Shown piece after piece: positions 57,458-64,000 of a stretch of 64,000 nucleotides of DNA (position 1 is the first letter of the stretch; every line of letters begins with the position of its first letter). Under the pieces are notes generated by a model. It saw only the letters and a list, made by a program, of their open reading frames with translations. It did not search any database and was not told the origin of the DNA. Source of the DNA: Gnetum montanum (taxonomy: Eukaryota > Streptophyta > Gnetopsida > Gnetales > Gnetaceae); the NCBI GenBank assembly GCA_015680685.1, contig MNCI01034303.1:117718-181717 (forward strand), given 5' to 3'. A program made the position numbers and the translations under genes.

Positions 57458-58063
57458 CTCCACCTAAATGTTTCATCAAAAATCCTTTTTCCTTTTTCAA
57501 TTGTAAAAATTTTGTTTTCTAAAGTCCAACATGTAGAGCCTAAACTAGTTTTTAGCTTGAAACAACATTTTTCTATCATTGTTTGCATAGCACAGTTGTA
57601 GTGCTACCCCTCTTCCCTACAAATCTACAATTTTCAAAAAATTAATTTTTATTATTGCAATGCATGGCACTATCCCAACTCCCTACTGTGGATAGTTTAA
57701 AAATTAATTTTTGTAGTTGTTGTACATATTGGTTTCCTTCTTTCCTACACCTACACTTTGTGATTTTTATACTTTAAGTTGCATATGTTGAGGTCCATTT
57801 CCTATTTTCCAACATAGAAAAATGTTGGAAAATTTTGTAAATTTTTTTTAAAAAATTTAGTATAGTGGTAGTTAATGTGTTAGATTTTCACAAGTTAAAA
57901 CTCTTAAATACATTGGCACTTTAACAAGCTATTATGTTTTACAAGTTAGCTTATTACATTTTACAAGTTGCCTTATTAATTTTTATAGGCTACCTTATAC
58001 ATTGGCCTTATGCTTTTTATGCCTTTTCATTGCTCCACAATTTTACCTTATAACATAATATAC
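57458..58063 (+). other. Leader of element I
   Basis: Untranslated leader without ORFs. Short 'acaagtt' and 'ccttat' words recur near 57890-58010. The T/C tandem array seen in H is absent. Confidence 0.4.
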
Positions 58064-60700
58064 ATGGCCCCATACCAAGAATTAGTTCACATATATGATC
58101 CTAAGAATTTAGATATGAAAGAATGTAAAAAATCTCATAGGTGAAGGGGATAGGAACTAGATTTTACAATCATCAATAAGGAGAATTACAATTTCATTTG
58201 TGCCAAAATCCAAGCTAGCCTCCTCATCCCATGCTCAGAATTAGACTCCAAATACTTGTTTAAGATCATCCACTGAAATGGGAAAGAATATATTCTCTTA
58301 TCCTATGAACAAATTCAACTAATAGAGTTTTATATATGCATGTTGATGCAAGTAATAGACATCGATGAGATTAGTGGGAAAATTAGCTCAAATGAAAATC
58401 AAGAAGACCAAGATAATTTTGAAGCAGAGCATGAACTGGACATATTCATAGGGAACATTTTTCAAGAGTCAACTTCCCAAGCAACCATCCTTAGCTCTAC
58501 ACCTCCTATGTCCTCTATGAATCAGGTTTCCCAATCTTCTTCCTTATACCCCACCATGTCTGGCCCAACACCTATTGTAGTGACACACCAATCTCAACCT
58601 ACATTCCACTCATTTTCCTTATTCTCATCAAAACCCTTTGTAGCTCAACCCCATTCCATGCGATCTCACTAGTAGTATCCTTTACATCACCTTCTTTCTC
58701 CATCCTAGTGGGTTGCTCTTTGGAATCCCAAGCTTCACAAGCTTCTTACATCCCTTTGTCCCTTTTATCCTACATGTCCCAATCCAAATGTCCTTCTACT
58801 TATTTAACTCCTCTACAACTATGATCACCCAACCTCTCCCATCCATACCAATGCTGATAGCATGGCCCTAGGCCATCCAACCTTTTTCATAGCCACTAGT
58901 TCAAACTTTGCAACTCATATGAATATCCCAAGGCCTAGATCAAGCTTGCTAAATGATCTAGGACCTCATTAAAGAGTCCCATAATTTTAAGACCTCCATC
59001 ATCCAGATGGTAAAAATTATGGATTTATACTAAGATGATCCCATTAGTCCTATGATCCCATAGATAACTCTTCCAATGGACATTCCAATTCTTCACTTCA
59101 CTAAATATGATGGTGAGGGTGATCCTAACTCACATCTCATTATCTTTTGTTTTGAGTGCTTGTTGTTACAAGCTTGGACCCATACTATGACACACATCTT
59201 CCCTATGTCTCTAACTAGAAAACCTTGGATTGATACTATGCACTACCTAGAGGCTCTATAACCTATTTAGATGACTTAATTTCACAATTCATTAACCATT
59301 TCAAGTACAAATTGAAACCTAGCACCATACTAGACCAACTTATGAAGGTCAAATAGGGGCCTCTTAAACCTCTTTAAAAAGTTATACATAGATGGAATGC
59401 CATCCTCAATGAAATCCCTGAACCCATCTCTAAAATGCATATTTTTGCCACTTTCAAAGGGGTGGTTAATTATTTTTTCAAGTCCAACCTATACTACCTA
59501 GACTGATGGTAACTTAGCCAACTCTTTTCCCAAATCAAAAACATAAAAGATTCCACTAAATCTAGTAATGATCAAACATATGTAATGTATAAGAACCAAC
59601 ACATGAGAAAGGATAAGGACAAAGGTACATAGAACCATGTAGTTGTGGCCATAGTGGGAAAAGACACAAAAAAAAACATAGGGGCCAAAGATAATATAAC
59701 TAAAGTCCCTTCCCACCATCACTCAACTATCATCATTAGGAGCTTCTCCCTCTAACCAATTTAGGCTAAACATCATAAGGAAGGATTGGTCCAAATACAC
59801 AAAAGTACCCATGAAACTATCTAAGATTTTTGATTAGTTATTCAAGAGTAGCCACGTCCAGTACACAAAACTAGCTAAGAAGGCCCACAAGAGGCATGAT
59901 CGCTTATGAGATTGCTAAGGATACCTCCATAGCCATAAGTGACAATCTGCCCATTCTAGAATACTTTAAACTAGACCAATTCTACCATTATCACTAGCTT
60001 CCTAGCCATGATATTGATTTTTTCTTGGCCCTCAAAGATAATTTGTAGAAAATTATAGATAGTAGAAAATTAATCTTAGACACATCCAATCCAATTCGGC
60101 CCCAAAACTAGAACATGCAAGTACACAAGAAGCTAATAAACTCTAACAATGAATCCTATACCATAGCTACCTTCAATGTTAATAATAGTCCTAAACTTGT
60201 CAAGGAGCTATTTATGATTTGGATACCATCTCATGATGAAAGTACTTCAACTTCATTGAGTTCAAGAACTCCTTTTGTCATAGAGGTATCACCACCTATG
60301 CCTCCTAAGGAACCATTCATTATTAGAGTACCCTTATCTACCATTGCTAAGCCTATTATCCAAGTTGACCAATGTTCTCTTGTGGTAGCCAAGGCTTCAA
60401 CATATTATCAATTAGATAATGAAAAATCATCACCAAACAATGTAAGAGGATAGCTCCTAAGCATAATGCTAAGAGCACTGACCAACCAAAGGATTGGAAG
60501 GAGGTGGATCCAACAAAGTCTACCCCAATTTCAATAATACCTATGGATACCAACATCCAAGTTGCCTTAACAAGGCAACCTAGGGAGGAAAAAAAATATC
60601 AAGAAAAAGAAAAGAGACCTAAACAACAAACACTAAAACATAAAGTGAAAATCTTGGTTAGAATGAAGGAATTTAGGGCAACAAAAGTGAAAAATCATTG
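58064..60700 (+). pseudogene. gag of element I (broken)
   Basis: ATG 58064 (MAPYQELVHIYDPKNL). An open stretch at 58340-58672 is acidic, then Ser/Pro-rich. The core has LHFTKYDGEGDPNSHLIIFC (59091-59150), CLLLQAWTHTMTHIFPMSLT and WIDTMHYLEAL, matching H near 46539. A later open stretch at 60115-60453 has PFVIEV and PFIIRVPL repeats like those in H. A Lys-rich end lies near 60580-60700. Stops in between. Confidence 0.72.
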
Positions 60701-61420
60701 AATAATGAAAAAGACTTCCTCATTGCCTTGGAGCTCTCACTTAAATAGAAAAATAACTCTTTGAGCTTATATGACCTAGTGATAACATCCTCTACTCACC
60801 ATGAAGCCTTAGTTAAGATGTTAACTTCCATTCTTATTAGTGAAGACATACCAGACAACGAGAAATCTCTCCATGTAGTTATAATAACATCCTCACCTAA
60901 GGAAGAATTAAAGTGAAACACCTTATTTCATAATAACAAGGTAAAAATAAATCCACAAAATGTTGAAGTATTAAAGGCTTCCTTATTCATAATGATTAGA
61001 GTGGATCAATACAACATGTAGTAAGTGCATGTTGATGACAAGGCAACAACAAATGTTATACCCTTGCACATCATGGAGCATTTACGATTGGTAGAACATA
61101 TTTAAATCAATTCCAATTGTTCTCTTAAGTCCTTTAATGTATCATTGGCAGCAATGAGAGGATTCATTTCTCTAAACTTTTTCATTGGAGAATAGTTCCC
61201 CACATCCACTGATTTCTAAGTGGTGAAAGAGACACTAAGATTCAACTTAATCTTATGGAGCCCTAGTTAGCCAAATTAGGAGAAGTATCTTCTCTAGTCC
61301 ATCAAGAAATTTATCTAACCTATGATGGAGGTGAAATTAAAATCCATGAAGATGGCATAGTCCCCTTATTCATCAATAATATTGACATGGAGTAAGGATC
61401 TAAGGTGGAGGTTCAAGAAG
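60701..61420 (+). pseudogene. Linker and protease of element I (broken)
   Basis: Linker LSLYDLVITSSTHHEALVKM (60760-60820) and protease VHVDDKATTNVIPLHIMEHL (61027-61086). LRFNLIL near 61237 matches PNFNLILGRSWL of H, but the GRSWL part is lost. The active-site D-x-G reads D-D-K. Confidence 0.6.
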
Positions 61421-62295
61421 AAATTTCTACCACCAAAAATGAAGTCAAGAATCATAATGATGTCAACTAAGCTAAGACTAAAAACAATGAGGTCATGAAT
61501 AAATCATGGGAAGAGATTCCATTCAACATTATGAGTAACGAGAATAGAGAGTATAAAATCATGCAACAGAGATGTTACACTTTCCCTAATCTTTCAAAGA
61601 TTAGAAGACAATTGCACAATTGAGTACATCACCTACTCATTTAACCTTGTCCCATATGATGTAGCCTTTTATTTTTTAGCCTAGTTTTTAAATATTATTT
61701 ACATATTTTTACTTTACAATTTCTAGCCTTGTTATGCCTTATTTACTATTTTTCTACTTTACATTTTTGTGTTGAATTTACAATTTATGCCTATTTCCTT
61801 TGCATTTACATAAAACTGTAAATGACATAAAAATAGAAAAGCATAAAACCAAAAAATGACCTACCAAGGCCTTAAAGTGATGGTCTATTAGGACCTAAAA
61901 CTAGCAATTTTATGGCCTCCCTTTTTATATCTCTCTTATGTTTACACTATGACCAATTATACCTTATCTTAAACCTTTACTATTTTATTGCAAAACTATA
62001 TTTTGTAGCCTTATTATTTTAACTCATATCCTATTATGTGAGAAAATATAAAACAAGCTAAAAAATATAAAATATTAAAAATAAAAAATTTTTAAATTAT
62101 GAGAAAAAATATCCATATCAATAACCATAATCACATTGTGTGATAAGATAACAGCAACAAAGAATATCATAGTAGCCATAGTTGCAGAATGTAATAAGAT
62201 AACACTACATAATATAGTTTCTAAGGTTGTAATAGCCAAAATAATAATAAGGCCAATAGTATGGCAAGAAAATTATAACATGATAGGCCTAAACA
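61421..62295 (+). other. Post-protease region of element I
   Basis: Similar to 48940-49300 of H up to the 'aaggccttaaa' words near 61880, then AT-rich sequence without ORFs. Confidence 0.4.
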
Positions 62296-62309
62296 AGCAT
62301 GCTAAAACT

Positions 62310-63005
62310 AAGTTGTAGGAGTAGAAGGAGGATCATCAACAACATCATCTTCAATGTTCTCATCATCATCATCTGAGATGTATAAGCAATAAAACATATA
62401 AACCATTAGTAACCATGATAAAAGAACATAACTATGAAACCATAAAAAATAAACAATAACAAATATAAAAATATAGAAAAAAAATTTAAACATTTTTTAC
62501 ATAAACCTTTGGGGATTCTAGAGCTATGTGTTTAGCTGCAAATCTTTGGAGACCCTCTTCCAACCTATGAAGACTTTATTCATCACTTGTGTTTGTTTAA
62601 GAGATGTTTCCTAGATCTACCCTTAATAGGATCTTTATCCTCTCTATTCTTATCCAATTAGGTAGAGCATGAGAGAAATTAGCAATGGTAGTTTCCCTAG
62701 ATAAAATAGTGATCTAAGAAGTAGAGGACTCAGTAGCAATTATAGATCTTGTAAACATGTTAAAGGTGTTCTCTGCATCTATCCCTTAAACAAATAGCTT
62801 CTACTTATTTTGTGTTATTTCTATTTCATGATATGATTTCATGTAATTCTTCTTCTTCACCTTGTATAGTCTTTTATGAGCTTTTTTTCTTTTTTCCCCA
62901 CTCTAACACCCATGTGCAATAACCATGCCATTCCTTGGACTTTTGAACTAGGAGCTCCATTTGCATGTCTTTCTTCACATTACTTCTAGCTGGAGAAACC
63001 TTGCC
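62310..63005 (-). pseudogene. Unidentified coding-like segment with possible intron
   Basis: On the minus strand an acidic C-terminal reading (SDDDDENIEDDVVDDPPSTP) ends at a stop near 62317. It is preceded by a T-rich stretch ending in CAG at 62376, like a 3' splice site. About 130 bp upstream, readings such as LHRLEEGLQRFAAKHIALES (near 62520-62580) and ETTIANFSHALPNWIRIERI (near 62640-62700) look like coding exons with few stops. I do not recognise the protein. It may be a host gene fragment between element I and fragment J. Confidence 0.35.
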
Positions 63006-63017
63006 TTGGATAATGAT

Positions 63018-64000
63018 GCAATAGAAGGAAGTCCAATTTTGTGATAGTGAAGAAGAATCACCACTTGATGAGGTGGTAAAAAAAAGACCTTTCTAGTTCA
63101 AAAACCTATGTCTAAAATTTTGGCTAATGTGGATAAAATGTGAAATTTATTGAATGAAAAATTCCAAACTACTCTAAAAATTACTAAAGAATCAAGAGAG
63201 CAAAGTAGTTATCATAACCATAGGAGGTGGAAAGAAGCTGAACATGCCTACTAAGGATGTAAGGGAAAAATTGTTGTAGTAGATGAAGTTGTGGAAACTA
63301 AATCAGATGATGATGGTGGGTGTGACATCTACCAATATGAACATTCTAAGGTATGTTTCCCCATTCTGTCACACTTATAGGAGTCTTGGATGTATGATCT
63401 AAATCCACAACTAGCAAAAAGGAAAACACCTAGAAAATTAGCTTATCCTCAAGTCAATCCCAAGTAGTTCCATTAGCAACAACAATATTATCCAAGTGGA
63501 ACTCCACTATAATCATACAAGCAATACCAACAGTGGCACCAACCATAGTTGTGGGTCACCACCAAGGTAGTAGTTGCCTCATAGGAAACCATATCCATAT
63601 GGATATTACATTCAACAATCACTATCTCCACATGACTTTTCCAATCATGTTTCTCTTTTCTAGCATCACTACTACCCTCTTGAATACTGTAGAGCTCATT
63701 CTCCACATTCTAGAAGGGATGCCACATTTTATCCCTATTTTCCTCATGTTCTTGGACCTATTTCTCTACCCTCAATGCAACTACTACCTACTCCATCTAT
63801 GTAGGATGAACTTCTAGCCCAATTGTAGCAACATAACACTACCAAGGCTATCAATCTACAATCAGTTCATCAACCAGTGGGTTAAGAACCTCATGCATGT
63901 AAAAGATCCTTCTTCCAACCTAACAGCCCTACTAAGCCCTCATAGACTCAAATGGTTGGCCACCTTGATCCTACCTCACCCTTTGCAAACCATTCCATTG
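63018..64000 (+). pseudogene. Fragment J: gag of an Athila-like element, truncated on the left
   Basis: Begins inside gag with a CDSEEESPLDEVVKK-like reading that matches B near 5409 (CEHEEESPLKEMVNRKN). It continues through SKILANVDKM near 63112, KESREQSS and the GCDIYQYEHSKVC knuckle region near 63319. A Gln/Tyr/Pro-rich tail corresponds to B 5860-6300. It continues beyond the window. The left border abuts the unidentified minus-strand segment. Confidence 0.72.

Larger units (their letters stand above)
56524..62295 (+). mobile_element. Element I: relative of H, 5' part
   Basis: A 5' LTR (56524-57434) starting TGAAACACC like H, the same kind of primer-site sequence, gag, linker and protease in the order of H, then a short TTAAA-type repeat and AT-rich spacer. 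No RT. No 3' LTR was found in the window. Similarity to H fades near 62000, so the right limit is approximate. Confidence 0.7.

Overview
This is nuclear DNA from a plant with a large, repeat-filled genome. It is AT-rich, has no intact host gene, and holds nested, decayed LTR retrotransposons of plant type: Athila-like Ty3/gypsy elements with a tRNA-Asp-type primer site, and elements with the tRNA-iMet primer site TGGTATCAGAGC. All recognisable host-gene pieces are plant-like (CCR4 deadenylase, soluble pyrophosphatase, TMN/EMP70, possibly WEB). A gymnosperm or another giant-genome seed plant fits, but the species cannot be read from this window. Nearly every reading frame is broken, mostly by TAG where CAG or TGG is expected, so the copies are old and probably were methylated.

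Nesting was resolved from LTR pairs and target-site duplications (TSDs); letters A-J are my labels. A (about 1-34276) is an Athila-like element whose 5' part lies left of the window. It shows integrase, a post-pol noncoding block, an extra ORF and its 3' LTR. Three elements cut the extra ORF: B (2845-12730, TSD CTAGA, the only copy with protease, RT, RNase H and integrase), C (12882-25248, TSD GTATT, iMet-primed, gag only, itself holding gag-only Athila-like D at 16422-23429), and E (25524-31099, iMet-primed, carrying an intronless CCR4 nuclease copy and a 5S rRNA-derived fragment). F (34282-56392, TSD CTAAT) begins a few bases after A's LTR. It has gag, no pol, and a second copy of the extra ORF. 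F contains G (minus strand, from 38026, one LTR plus fragments of unrelated host genes) and H (43171-52852, TSD TCCAC, gag-protease only). I (from 56524) is a relative of H. J (63018 to the window end) is an Athila-like gag fragment.

The most notable signal is the extra ORF of about 900 codons lying between pol and the 3' LTR in A and F. It was recovered by reading across the nested insertions: the frame continues across H in F and across B in A, and the two copies align with each other, including a coiled-coil-rich C-terminal half. A polypyrimidine stretch ending in AG sits directly before its ATG in F and B, which suggests expression from a spliced RNA. B and D have lost most of this ORF, and D and F have lost pol. 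The family therefore looks like a set of complementary, partly non-autonomous modules.

The second theme is capture of host sequence: a CCR4-type nuclease in E, and pyrophosphatase, TMN and possibly WEB pieces in one orientation in G. Stretches without coding signal are annotated as LTRs, conserved post-pol noncoding blocks, LTR-internal tandem repeats, or sequence in which nothing could be recognised.
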